NCBI GenBank assembly: GCA_021413735.1
Contig: JAIOPV010000069.1
Span: forward strand, 1-46,472
DNA from: Planctomycetota bacterium
GTDB taxonomy: Bacteria; Planctomycetota; Planctomycetia; Gemmatales; Gemmataceae
Length of the DNA: 46,472 nucleotides
Direction: 5' to 3'
A model generated the notes under the pieces. The model searched no databases. It was not told the DNA's origin and saw nothing but the letters and a program-made list of their open reading frames with translations. Below are positions 32,657 through 40,742 of the stretch, piece by piece (position 1 is the stretch's first letter; the number at the start of each line of letters is the position of its first letter). The position numbers were made by a program, and so were the translations under genes.

Positions 32657-33775
32657 TTAAGTTTCTGCTTTAGGCGGCAGGTGTTCTGGAACGTCCAGAC
32701 GTGCCACTCCAATGCGGCTATCGGCCATGCCGTAGTAAACGTCGAACCGCCTCGGCAGCCCCAGGTCGTCGCGCCGGTCGATCGCGGTCGGAAAGACGAC
32801 GTTGTCCACGCTGCCCTCACGCTCTTCTGCCAATTCCGGCGTCAGCACCGGCTCCGGCGAACGGTAGCGGATGACGTCAGGGTGTCGTTCAGACAGCACG
32901 AGCAATCCGGCGGAGTAACACAGCTTGCGGGCCGGGCCGGGGACATGCAGAGCCTCACTGACCCCGTGGTAGAGGATCAGCCACCCGTGCGGCGTCAGGA
33001 TCGGGGGAGTCCCCCCGCCGATTTTGAGTTGCTCCCAAGCGGCCACGGGTGTTGCCAGTCGTTGATGCGAATCGAAGTGACAGAGGTGATGATGTTTGTT
33101 GCAGATTTCCACTGCCAAAGAGTGGTAGGAGATCCAGATGCTCTCCCGGAGAACGTCCACCACGCCCGGAAACCGGCGGTGGAGCGTTTCGGCCGGACCG
33201 GTCCCCGGAAAGAGAGGGCGATGGATGAGGGCCATGGCCGGTCGGCCCTCCGAACCGGTGACGGCGACGGGGAAGAGCAGGGCGTCTTTGTTGGCAACGT
33301 CGTTGAAGTCCACACCCTCATAAGGCATGAAGGTTGCCAGCCCCAATCGCTCCCAGTGGAACAGGTCTTCCGACATGGCCAACGCGATGCGCGGCCCGCG
33401 TGGGGAAAGCGCCGTGTAAGTCATCACATACCGTTGGAGTGGCTCGACAAAAGTGATGCGCGGGTCCTCGCAACCGCCGCCGGCAGGGCACAGTTCGTAA
33501 CTGACTTCCGGCTCTAGCGCGATGCCCAATCGCTCCACGCCCACCGGGTCGCCGGCCTCGTCGAATCGTACCCGCGCGATGCCGATGCGCGAGTAGTTTC
33601 CCCGCGACACCAATCGAGGGAACAGGTAGAGGTGGCCGTCGCGGCCGCGCGCCGTCGCAGGGTTCAACACGCCTTCCGCTTCCAGCGGATTGCCCGGCTC
33701 CGGCTCCATGACCAGGCCGAGGCGTTGCAACCGCAAAGGGTGACTCGGGTCGTCGTGCTGCGTGACTTTGAGCAT
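32657..33775 (-). CDS. Glycoside hydrolase family 130-like (mannoside phosphorylase or hydrolase)
   Basis: A 372-residue five-bladed beta-propeller enzyme. Landmarks are GVLNPATARGRDGHLYLFPR, GCEDPRITFVE with the E-D-P-R-I motif, LILYHGVSEA and the C-terminal VDNVVFPTAIDRRDD. Family GH130 includes phosphorylases and hydrolases of beta-mannosides. The length is normal and there are no frameshifts. A sugar-active enzyme is unexpected in a copper operon; together with the CBM48-like protein and glucose-6-phosphate dehydrogenase it might be part of a carbohydrate-linked NADPH supply. It points in the same direction as its neighbours. Confidence 0.87.
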   Translation of the reverse strand: MLKVTQHDDPSHPLRLQRLGLVMEPEPGNPLEAEGVLNPATARGRDGHLYLFPRLVSRGNYSRIGIARVRFDEAGDPVGVERLGIALEPEVSYELCPAGGGCEDPRITFVEPLQRYVMTYTALSPRGPRIALAMSEDLFHWERLGLATFMPYEGVDFNDVANKDALLFPVAVTGSEGRPAMALIHRPLFPGTGPAETLHRRFPGVVDVLRESIWISYHSLAVEICNKHHHLCHFDSHQRLATPVAAWEQLKIGGGTPPILTPHGWLILYHGVSEALHVPGPARKLCYSAGLLVLSERHPDVIRYRSPEPVLTPELAEEREGSVDNVVFPTAIDRRDDLGLPRRFDVYYGMADSRIGVARLDVPEHLPPKAET

Positions 33776-34099
33776 TCCAATTCTCGAAGAGGGGCGGTCG
33801 AGGCTGGCGGTGGGGTCATTCTCAACACCGCGGGCGTGGCCACCTCCCCAAGTAGGCTCCTTGGCTTTAGTGATGCGGCTGGCAACCGCTCCACACCGCC
33901 GCCACGGCCAATCCGACGCACTCCAGCGCGAGCCAAGGCGAGCCTCGGTTTTCGGTGTACTTCTTGAAGAAAGTACTCACGCTTCGGAAAGACGACTCTT
34001 CCCCTGAGTGGAGACTCGGGACACGGCAAGGGAGCCAAATCGGTCCCCATAAGCCCCTTCGTTGAATCACGTCCGAGGACGGCTCCTTCTACTTCGATC
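33776..34099. other. Gap between GH130 and cytochrome genes, holding one weak small frame
   Basis: This stretch of 324 bases has one minus-strand frame, 33867-34070, listed separately. Outside it I see no gene, and no terminator-strength hairpin. Confidence 0.4.
33867..34070 (-). CDS. Possible small membrane peptide
   Basis: A 67-residue frame on the operon strand: MIQRRGLWGPIWLPCRVPSL then FFKKYTENRGSPWLALECVG and a hydrophobic LAVAAVWSGCQPHH end. The second half could be a membrane segment. It is in the right strand and place for an operon gene but has no recognisable family and a poor ribosome site. It could equally be the C-terminal remnant of a larger membrane protein. Confidence 0.3.
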   Translation of the reverse strand: MIQRRGLWGPIWLPCRVPSLHSGEESSFRSVSTFFKKYTENRGSPWLALECVGLAVAAVWSGCQPHH

Positions 34100-34921
34100 T
34101 CAATGGTGCTTGTACCAACCCACACCCTTGATGTCGTTCCAGGACGTCGTCTGGTGGCACTGGTAACACTCGTTGACCTGGGCCTTCGGCTTCCCGGCCA
34201 CCCGGGCCGAGATCATGCTGAAGTGCATCATGTAGTGGCTCGGCGGTGCCTGGTGGCACTGGGCACAGTCCATCGAACTCGGAGGCGGGTGCCGGAACTC
34301 CGGGATCGTCCACTTCCCCGTCGTGTGGCACTGGGCACAATCCTGGCCGAAAAGCTGGCGGTGCCGATCCTTGTTCGAGTGACAGGCCGCGCAGTTCAGC
34401 ACCGCTTCCTGCGGCGTGATGCTCGAACGGCCGGGCGAAGGGCGGCCCGCAGACCGGTGTTGGTCGATCCAGTCAAGGAGTTGGCTTCGCACCGCCCTGT
34501 CTTCGGAATCTGGCGGGCGGGCGGCTTCCAGTTGGCGGAGGCCAATCTCGGCGAGCGCCAGGTGGTCCATGTCGGTGGGGCGGCGGTCGATGCCCTGGTG
34601 CTCGCGGTGGCACTCCCGACAACTGCCGACGTTGGCGTGGAACGCGGTCGGTTGGCGCTTCAGAACCGACTGGTTGTCGGCGTGACAGGCGATGCACTTG
34701 CCGGCCTCCGGTCCCTTCGTGGAGGTGTGGCAAGCGGCGCAGTTGTGCTCCAGAAAAGTGTGCGCGCGGGAAAGGTCACCGGGGCTGGCCATGCGTTCCC
34801 AGGTCGCGGTACTGAACACGTCGGAGCGCTTGCCGCCGGGATGGCTCCCGAGCAGATACGCCGCACCGAACGCCGCCACAACGAGGCCGAATCCTGCGAG
34901 TATGTAAGTCCCGAACTTCAT
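34100..34921 (-). CDS. Seven-haem c-type cytochrome
   Basis: This 273-residue protein has one N-terminal membrane segment (about 7-25) and seven CxxCH haem sites: CAACH 61, CIACH 76, CRECH 101, CAACH 177, CAQCH 195, CAQCH 219 and CYQCH 252. Extra His residues (for example HREHQG after the third) can serve as distal ligands. It is anchored in the inner membrane with haems outside. Its start ATG overlaps the stop of the cytochrome b gene (ATGA), so the two are translationally coupled. It is likely the periplasmic electron acceptor or donor of the reductase chain in this operon. Confidence 0.92.
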   Translation of the reverse strand: MKFGTYILAGFGLVVAAFGAAYLLGSHPGGKRSDVFSTATWERMASPGDLSRAHTFLEHNCAACHTSTKGPEAGKCIACHADNQSVLKRQPTAFHANVGSCRECHREHQGIDRRPTDMDHLALAEIGLRQLEAARPPDSEDRAVRSQLLDWIDQHRSAGRPSPGRSSITPQEAVLNCAACHSNKDRHRQLFGQDCAQCHTTGKWTIPEFRHPPPSSMDCAQCHQAPPSHYMMHFSMISARVAGKPKAQVNECYQCHQTTSWNDIKGVGWYKHH

Positions 34922-35661
34922 GAGTACCACCTCAACCCGAAGTGAATCGAGGCCCAAACGTGAAGTGCGAGAAGGAGCAAAAATGCGAACGAGGTAACGA
35001 TGTGTACAATCAAGGCCCGCGAGAACCAGCGCTTCAGTAGTTCGTGCGTGCGGACGGAATACTCCAGATCGGCCACGCTCTCGGCCAGTGTCATGACCCG
35101 GTTCGCGGGATCACCGGAGGCCGACGACAGACCGAGCGAGGCGAGGCCGGCCGCAAGTAGCGGGCGCTTCGGCAGGTTCTTCTTTTCCTGCGGAACCGAC
35201 TCCAACACGCCCCAGGCGCTGTCGAGGTCGCCCCGGGCGGTTTGCAGCAGGGCGAGTTTGTCCTTCAGGTCGGTCACGATGTAGGTCAGCAGGTACTTCA
35301 CCGCGAATCCGCTCACGACGACGACCAGCATCATGCCCGTGAGCGCAATGCCGAGCGGGCTGTCGTATTTATGTCCGGTGTGAATGAGACCCAGCAACGC
35401 ACCTGCAATCCCCGTGTAAACGTGGATCGACAACAGAGTCTTCTGCGAGACGTACCTGTTCACCCACCGTTTGATGAAGGGGATGCGCTTGACGGCGACG
35501 TAGGCCACGGAGACGAGCATGAGCGCGGCCCCCGCAATACCGAACGCGGACCCGACGCCGCTTCCCGCAAACCGGGGGGACGTGTGAACGAGGAAGCCGA
35601 GCCAGCCGAAGATCAGCACGGCGAAGGTGGTGGTGACGAGGAAGCGTTCGCGGTCCTTCAT
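34918..35661 (-). CDS. Membrane cytochrome b-like protein
   Basis: This 247-residue protein has about five membrane segments. Two His-bearing helices, LLSIHVYTGIAGALLGLIHT and RALIVHIVTSFAFLLLLALH, are spaced like the haem-b ligands of cytochrome b561 or ferric-reductase-type proteins. A soluble region of about 90 residues (rich in Lys and Glu) lies between helices. The ATG at 35661 is preceded by GGAGG and almost abuts the stop of the broken ferredoxin reductase gene. It likely passes electrons from the cytoplasmic reductase to the seven-haem cytochrome. Confidence 0.82.
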   Translation of the reverse strand: MKDRERFLVTTTFAVLIFGWLGFLVHTSPRFAGSGVGSAFGIAGAALMLVSVAYVAVKRIPFIKRWVNRYVSQKTLLSIHVYTGIAGALLGLIHTGHKYDSPLGIALTGMMLVVVVSGFAVKYLLTYIVTDLKDKLALLQTARGDLDSAWGVLESVPQEKKNLPKRPLLAAGLASLGLSSASGDPANRVMTLAESVADLEYSVRTHELLKRWFSRALIVHIVTSFAFLLLLALHVWASIHFGLRWYS

Positions 35662-35663
35662 CG

Positions 35664-37575
35664 CTACGCCTCCACGGTGACGGCCGTTTTGGGTTTGGCC
35701 TGGCACGCCAGGATGACGCCGTTGGCCTTGTCGTCCTCGTCGAGCGAATCCTCGACGGCCATCTCGACTTCCCCGGACGTCATCTTGACCTTGCAGATGC
35801 CGCAGGTGCCGACGCGGCACGAGTTCTCGATGCCGATGGCCAGTTCCTCTGAGAGTTCGAGGATCGTCTGGCCGGCGCGGATGTTCGCCGTCTTGTTGTT
35901 GGTGGAAAACGTGACCGCCGGACCCGTTGCGGCGGCCTTGGCTCGGGCCGGCGCACCCGGCTCGGCGAGTGGCGGTTTGACGGCCCCGAACGCTTCGGCT
36001 TTCACGCGGTCGTCGGCAACGCCGAGTTCGCGCAGGATTGCCTTGGTGGCTTCCATCATCGTCAAGGGTCCACAAATGTGGACCCTTCTAGCGGCGATGT
36101 CGGGAACCGACTTGGCGAGCAGTTCCTTCGTCAGGCGGCCGCGGGATCCCGTCCAGTCCGGCCCCGGCTTCGTCAGGGAGACCACGACGTGCAGCCTCGG
36201 GTTGCGGCCCGCGAGTTCGGCGAGCGCTTTCTCGAACAGGAAGTCGGCCGGGTTGCGGCAGGTGAAGATGAAGAAGATGTCCGACGCTATCCGCCTCGGT
36301 CCCGTTAAAGGTAAATCTGCCGACGGGTCCCCCCGCCTCGACCGTGTCCCCGACCTTCCACAAATCGACGACGTGCCGTGAGACGGCACCGCGTTCCTCG
36401 CGTTTCACGCTGAGTTCGACGTACTCGCGTTCGTTCGGAGAAGACGAAATCGAATAGGAGCGATTCATTCTCGCCCCGCCGACGTTCAACGCGACGTTCA
36501 GGAACTGACCGGGGATGAATGTGAACGGGAGCGGCCCGCCCCTGGGCGAGCGGAGCCGAAAGGTTTTGATGTTGGGCGTTTCTGGGTTGATGCAGTCGAT
36601 GACGAGTTGGCCTCGCCATTTTGCAGTCAGCGGCAGAGTTTCCTTGCCTCCCGCCGGTAGTGCTGGTGGGTCCTTGCCAGCCTGGGGTGGTTCCGGTGGG
36701 TCCTTACCTTCCGGCGGTGTCGCCCCCTTACCTTCCGAGGGTGGCTCCATGCCGCCCGGTGGTGGCCCCTTCCCGCCCGGTGGTTCGTTGTCTCCGGTCG
36801 GCGGGGACGGCCCGCCGCCTTCCTTCGGCGGCGGCGATCCCGGCGGGGTGGATTTCGAGTCGGGATCGAGTCGTCCGAAGAGGGCCGCCGCGCGGCGCAT
36901 CTTGAAGTAGTACATCGCCAGCATCGCCAGCGCGAACGCGACCAGCAGCACCATCGTGAAGTAGTGAAGGGCGGACAGTCCAGACGAACCGCCGCGCGGT
37001 TCCACACCCTGCGGCGGTTGGAGGTTCATTTCACTCTTGAACCACTGAAGGGCGACCTGCTTGGGCGGCTTCCCCTCGGACAGCGCGCGCTGCGCGGCCA
37101 CGCCACTCTCGAACCGCGCGAGGCCCTCACGAACTTGCCCGGTGGCTTCCTGCATGGCCGCGTAATCTTCGGCCTCGGTGGCCTTGGCCAATCGGTCCAA
37201 CCCTTCGGACAGCAACGCCACGCCCGACCGCATTCGTTCCTGAGCCTGAGCGCGGAGCTGCTCCCGCTGTTCGGGCGTGAGTTCCGGCAGGCTCATCAGC
37301 GAGGGGTAGATGTCTTTTGGCGGCGGCACGCCCATCTTCTTCATCATGCCGTCCATCATGCCTTCCATGCCGCCGTCCATCATCCCACCACCGCCCTTGC
37401 CAGCGTCCTTCCCGGCCGCGGGCATCGCGGGATCACCCCCCTTGGGGTGGTGCTTCGCGTGTTCGTCCGGCGACAGACCGTAACCCGAAAGGGCGAAGGC
37501 CAGCCCGATCAAGACGGCGATCACGCCCGGCCCGAAACGCCGGCTCGTCGCTGTTTGGGGAGTAGGATGGCTCAT
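35664..37575 (-). pseudogene. Membrane-anchored ferredoxin reductase gene broken by an internal deletion
   Basis: The first part (37575 to about 36290) encodes an N-terminal membrane segment, a Met/His/Gly-rich stretch (MMDGGMEGMMDGMMKKMG), a helical region, a second membrane segment, a long Pro/Gly-rich linker and an FAD-binding FR domain (PGQFLNVAL, RSYSISSSPNE, ending NGTEADSV). The second part (about 36290 to 35664) continues in another frame at SDIFFIFTCRNPADFLFEKA, ending with a plant-type 2Fe-2S domain (CRVGTCGICKV...LACQA). The usual VLIGGGVGITP-containing NAD-binding start is missing between the parts, roughly 25-30 residues, and the frame changes. The gene directly precedes the cytochrome b gene. 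As it stands, two fragments would be made. Confidence 0.8.
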
Positions 37576-37577
37576 GT

Positions 37578-37889
37578 TCACGCAACCTCGACGACCCGGT
37601 TCATGGTCCCCAACGGGTTCGGGACGCACTTGGGGCAACCCTGGTAGACCGTCTCGCAGCCGGGCTCGCAGCACCACTCCCCGTCCACCACAAACTTGTA
37701 CTCGTGCCGGCCCCGCGGCAGCGCGAGGGTGACAGCCCACGTCCCGTCCGCCTGGCGGGTGAGGGGCGTCACGGTCGGGTTCCAGTCGTTGAACGTCCCG
37801 GCCACGCAAATGGTCGCGGCCTTTGGGGCGTGGCAGGATAACACGGTGCCCGTCTTCGGTTCAGCGGGCTTCGTCGCGGTCTTGCTCAT
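37578..37889 (-). CDS. CBM48/isoamylase-N-like domain with a Cys-rich loop
   Basis: A 103-residue single domain. VAGTFNDWNP (residues 29-38) and HEYKFVVDGEW (62-72) are the signature of glycogen-binding CBM48/AMPK-beta-type domains. In the loop before VPNPLGTMNRVVEV it has CCEPGCETVYQGCPKC, five Cys at 73, 74, 78, 85 and 88, with C19 and C28 elsewhere. Cys are not typical there as I know the family. It sits two bases upstream of the ferredoxin reductase gene start. Binding to a sugar polymer is expected from the family; metal binding by the loop is inferred. Confidence 0.8.
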   Translation of the reverse strand: MSKTATKPAEPKTGTVLSCHAPKAATICVAGTFNDWNPTVTPLTRQADGTWAVTLALPRGRHEYKFVVDGEWCCEPGCETVYQGCPKCVPNPLGTMNRVVEVA

Positions 37890-37955
37890 GGCAATCTCCA
37901 GGGAATCGGGAACAATGTACCGGCGGACATCCGCCGGGCGCCAGGGCGTCGTCGG

Positions 37956-38927
37956 TCACGGGGTCTTCGGGTGGACGTGCGGGGCCGGGGTCATCGGCTG
38001 CGCCTGCCCGATGAGGATCTTCCGCTGGTCGTCGGTCAGCACCTTGGTCGCCTCTCCGACCGAGCGGACGAAAGCCAGTCGCTGGTCCCCTCGGAACTTC
38101 TCAATCTCCCGCACCTTGGCCTCGATCTTGCCCGCGTCCGGTTGGTCGGCCGCGGTCAACTCCCACAGTTGCTGCTCGGCCTCCTCGATCTTCCGCTGAG
38201 CGTTCGCCTTGTCGGTGACCGCCTTCTGCTTGGCCGCGTTCAGCTTGACCTGCTGGTCGGTGGAGAGGGTGATGTGTTCGGGGTGATCGAGGAAGAAGTC
38301 GGTGGCCCCGATGTGATAAATGTGGGACGCGCCAGGGAACCCGGGCAGAGCGGCGGTCATCTTCATCTTCTGGCCCTTTGCCCCCCCCATTGACCCCATG
38401 CCCATCATTCCCATCATGTCCATGTCGTCCATCATCCCCATCCCGCTTCCGCTCATCCCGGTCATGCCAGCGGGTCCACCACCCATCGCTTTGTCATTCA
38501 TGCCGCCCATGCCTCCCATCATCTTCTTCATCTTCATCTGCATCATTTCCATCATCTTCATCATCTCCATCATCTCGTCCCCATCCTTCATCCCCATCCC
38601 GCCGCCCATCTTCTTCCCGCCCATGCCCATCATGTCGTCCATCATGCCCATGCCGGGCTTACCGCCCGCCGGCATGCTCATCCCGCCAGCCGGCGGGGCG
38701 ATCTTGGTCACGGCCGCTTCGAGGCGGGTCAACTTTGCCTGGAGTTGTTTGATCTGCTCGGCGAGGTCCTTGTTCGCGTCGGCGGGCGCCGCCTTGGCGG
38801 GGTCGGGGGGCGGATCCTTCTTGTCCTGGCCCGTTGCGAACACCGGCCAGGCGACCAGGAACCCGATGACCGCCGAGCCGATGGCAATCGCAAGGTACTT
38901 GCTTCGGGGTGATTGCAACCAGACCAT
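37956..38927 (-). CDS. Met-rich periplasmic protein with LTxxQ/Spy-like C-terminus
   Basis: This 323-residue protein has a signal or anchor segment (about 12-31), a coiled coil (ANKDLAEQIKQLQAKLTRLE), then a Met/Gly/Lys-rich stretch of more than 100 residues (MMEMMKMMEMMQMKMKKMMG and similar). The C-terminal half is helical, with LSTDQQVKLNAAKQKAV and VLTDDQRKILIGQ, the LTxxQ-like motifs of Spy/CpxP/CnrX-type periplasmic stress proteins. The Met block is a likely Cu+/Ag+ binding region. GGAGG lies 6 bases before the ATG. It sits between the four-helix copper-storage gene and the CBM48-like gene. Confidence 0.82.
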   Translation of the reverse strand: MVWLQSPRSKYLAIAIGSAVIGFLVAWPVFATGQDKKDPPPDPAKAAPADANKDLAEQIKQLQAKLTRLEAAVTKIAPPAGGMSMPAGGKPGMGMMDDMMGMGGKKMGGGMGMKDGDEMMEMMKMMEMMQMKMKKMMGGMGGMNDKAMGGGPAGMTGMSGSGMGMMDDMDMMGMMGMGSMGGAKGQKMKMTAALPGFPGASHIYHIGATDFFLDHPEHITLSTDQQVKLNAAKQKAVTDKANAQRKIEEAEQQLWELTAADQPDAGKIEAKVREIEKFRGDQRLAFVRSVGEATKVLTDDQRKILIGQAQPMTPAPHVHPKTP

Positions 38928-39070
38928 GGCGAACCTCCGTTTGGGAATTGGGAAAGGCGGCCCGGAGAGACCGGGACGCGTGCAGTTCATCTCAGCCACC
39001 GTCGTGTTCGTGGTGGTGGCCCGCCGGGTCGGACGAAACCCAGCGGTTCACCACCACGAACGGCTGCGGG

Positions 39071-39373
39071 TCAGTCCTTCAGGTGCGCGAGCATCTCCTT
39101 GCACGACTTGGCGAATTCCCGACAGGCCTTGGCGCAGGCGTCCACGTGCTTGTCGTCCGGGAACTTCTCGCAGGCGGTCGCGCACGCCTCGGTACACTTG
39201 ATGCAGGACTCGCAGGCGTGAGCCGCGAACGGGCTGTGGCGGGCCACCAAGGTGGCGGCGTGCTTGCACGCATCGGCGCAGTCCACGCAGATGTGCAGGG
39301 TCGCCGAGTGCTCCTTGTTCCCGTCGGCCAGTTGCTCCGCGCAGTCGTGGAAGCATATGTTGCACTCGATCAT
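39071..39373 (-). CDS. Four-helix-bundle copper-storage protein (Csp/DUF326)
   Basis: This 100-residue protein has regularly spaced Cys: MIECNICFHDCAEQ, HICVDCADACKHAA, HACESCIKCTEACATACEKF and ACAKACREFAKSCKEM. Cys line the inside of a four-helix bundle and bind many Cu+ ions in known Csp proteins. Immediately upstream, overlapping by ATGA, a 42-codon frame (39370-39498) encodes a signal-like peptide that ends AHFAACA; in secreted Csp1-type proteins such a leader is continuous with the bundle. So this gene may be a translationally coupled cytoplasmic form or the frame-shifted remains of one exported protein. Confidence 0.88.
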   Translation of the reverse strand: MIECNICFHDCAEQLADGNKEHSATLHICVDCADACKHAATLVARHSPFAAHACESCIKCTEACATACEKFPDDKHVDACAKACREFAKSCKEMLAHLKD

Positions 39374-39498
39374 GCACAGGCGGCGAAGTGGGCGTTGTGG
39401 TCGCCCTTATACTGCGCCACGGCAGTCGCGGCTGTGGACAGGGTGGCCAGCCCAGCGGCGGTCACTCCCATCGTGGTCAACGCATCTCGAAGGTTCAT
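39370..39498 (-). CDS. Tat/signal-like leader frame coupled to the copper-storage gene
   Basis: A 42-residue frame, MNLRDALTTMGVTAAGLATL and on to AQYKGDHNAHFAACA, then TGA overlapping the next ATG (ATGA). The N-terminus resembles the leaders of exported Csp proteins, and HxxHFAAC is how their mature parts begin. One inserted or deleted base near 39372 would join it to the bundle at 39373. Whether the split is natural or a sequence error is not decidable here. Confidence 0.55.
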   Translation of the reverse strand: MNLRDALTTMGVTAAGLATLSTAATAVAQYKGDHNAHFAACA

Positions 39499-39649
39499 CG
39501 GATCCTTCCAAGCGACTGGAACCCTCTCGGTTCCGTGCCGGGTCCGACACCGTCCACCCAGCGAGTGGAACAGTTCCGCACACGTGTGGTCGCTTGCGTG
39601 ATCGGTACTCCCTTGGGCACTTCTCGTGCCGCCCACCACCTTGAACGAG

Positions 39650-40537
39650 TTACGGAGGCTGCACGTAGCTCTCCGGCGGCATCACCTCGTCGGGCCGCTC
39701 CTTGGCCTTCTTGACGAACTCGTCCACGCACGGCGGGCAGCAGAACTGGGACTCCTGCCCGCCAATCACCCAAGTGAACTTCGGGTCGGCCTTCGTCCGC
39801 GAGATCGGGCAGATTCGGTCGCCGGGCTTCGGCTTCGCGTCGTGTCCGGCCTTCAGCCCCTTGAACTTCTCGGATGCCGCGACCCCGCCGTTGGCCTTGA
39901 TGTCGGCCTCCGTGTACTTCCCGCCGGGGGTCAGGTAGAGCTTCCGCTCCTCCTCGGCGGTGACCTTTTCCGGCATCGGGTTGCGGTGCCACTCGCCCTC
40001 CGACTTCACCGCGAACCAGTGCCGCTCGCCGACGAGGGTCATCGCCGGGACAACCAACTCGATCCGTCCGCCGTCGAGCTCCTTCGGCAGCCGGCCGGCG
40101 AACCGCGACGCCTTGCCGGGTGGATCTCCGGGCTGCGGCTCGGGCGACAGGAGGACGCTGAACTCGGTCGGGTCCGACGGCCTCCGGACCGTTGCCGGGA
40201 CGGGCTGGGCCTCGACGGGGTGGACCTGAGACTCGTCCTCGCCGTAGGTGTAGACCCAGACCTGACCGCTTCGGTCGAACACCGCCTCGACGTGGAAGCG
40301 GTTCTCGCGACCCACCGCGACCATCGTGCCGCCGTGCGGGCCGGGTGGGTGTTCGTGTTCGGAGGATCCGTGGTGGTTCAGGGCATCGCGGACGATGCTG
40401 AGACATACCAGGATGCACACGCCCACGAGCAGGCCCACCCCCGCGACCAAGGCCACGATCCAGATCACCCGCCGGCGGCCGGGCTTCCCCCCCGGCGGTG
40501 TCGCGCCCGCGTTGTTTCTCCGTGTGTGCCGGCCCAT
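39650..40537 (-). CDS. Membrane protein with GPHGG domain and C-terminal CC-x-x-C metal site
   Basis: A 295-residue protein with one membrane segment (about 22-48), then SEHEHPPGPHGGTMVAVGRE, the beta domain of the GP[HN]GG family, LYLTPGGKYTEADIKANGGV and a C-terminal module with RICPISRTKADPKFTWVIGG, QFCCPPC and DEFVKKAKERPDEV. The order and many residues match the lipoprotein at 22471-23355, though here the anchor is a membrane helix and not a lipid. It is the second gene of the operon headed by the Cys-rich gene at 40743. A periplasmic metal-binding role is inferred. Confidence 0.83.
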   Translation of the reverse strand: MGRHTRRNNAGATPPGGKPGRRRVIWIVALVAGVGLLVGVCILVCLSIVRDALNHHGSSEHEHPPGPHGGTMVAVGRENRFHVEAVFDRSGQVWVYTYGEDESQVHPVEAQPVPATVRRPSDPTEFSVLLSPEPQPGDPPGKASRFAGRLPKELDGGRIELVVPAMTLVGERHWFAVKSEGEWHRNPMPEKVTAEEERKLYLTPGGKYTEADIKANGGVAASEKFKGLKAGHDAKPKPGDRICPISRTKADPKFTWVIGGQESQFCCPPCVDEFVKKAKERPDEVMPPESYVQPP

Positions 40538-40742
40538 GCGCTATCCTCGACCCGTGGTCTGTCGATGCGGAAGTTCGGGTGCAGCCGTCAAATGGGTCGA
40601 TGGCGACCCGGTTCGTCGGAACATGTGTTCGTGGCCGGGCGAGCCGGACCGAGATGCCGACGCATCGTCGGACCAAAGGATTGGTGACCTTCAGAAGCCG
40701 ATCAACGGCCGAGGCGGCGATTGAGGAGCCGTGCGGAGGTGA

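Noticed and set aside
38390-38690. Dense CAT/ATC repeats that look like a microsatellite
   Set aside because: They are Met and Met-Met codons of the Met-rich protein read on the opposite strand; spacing is irregular and in frame.
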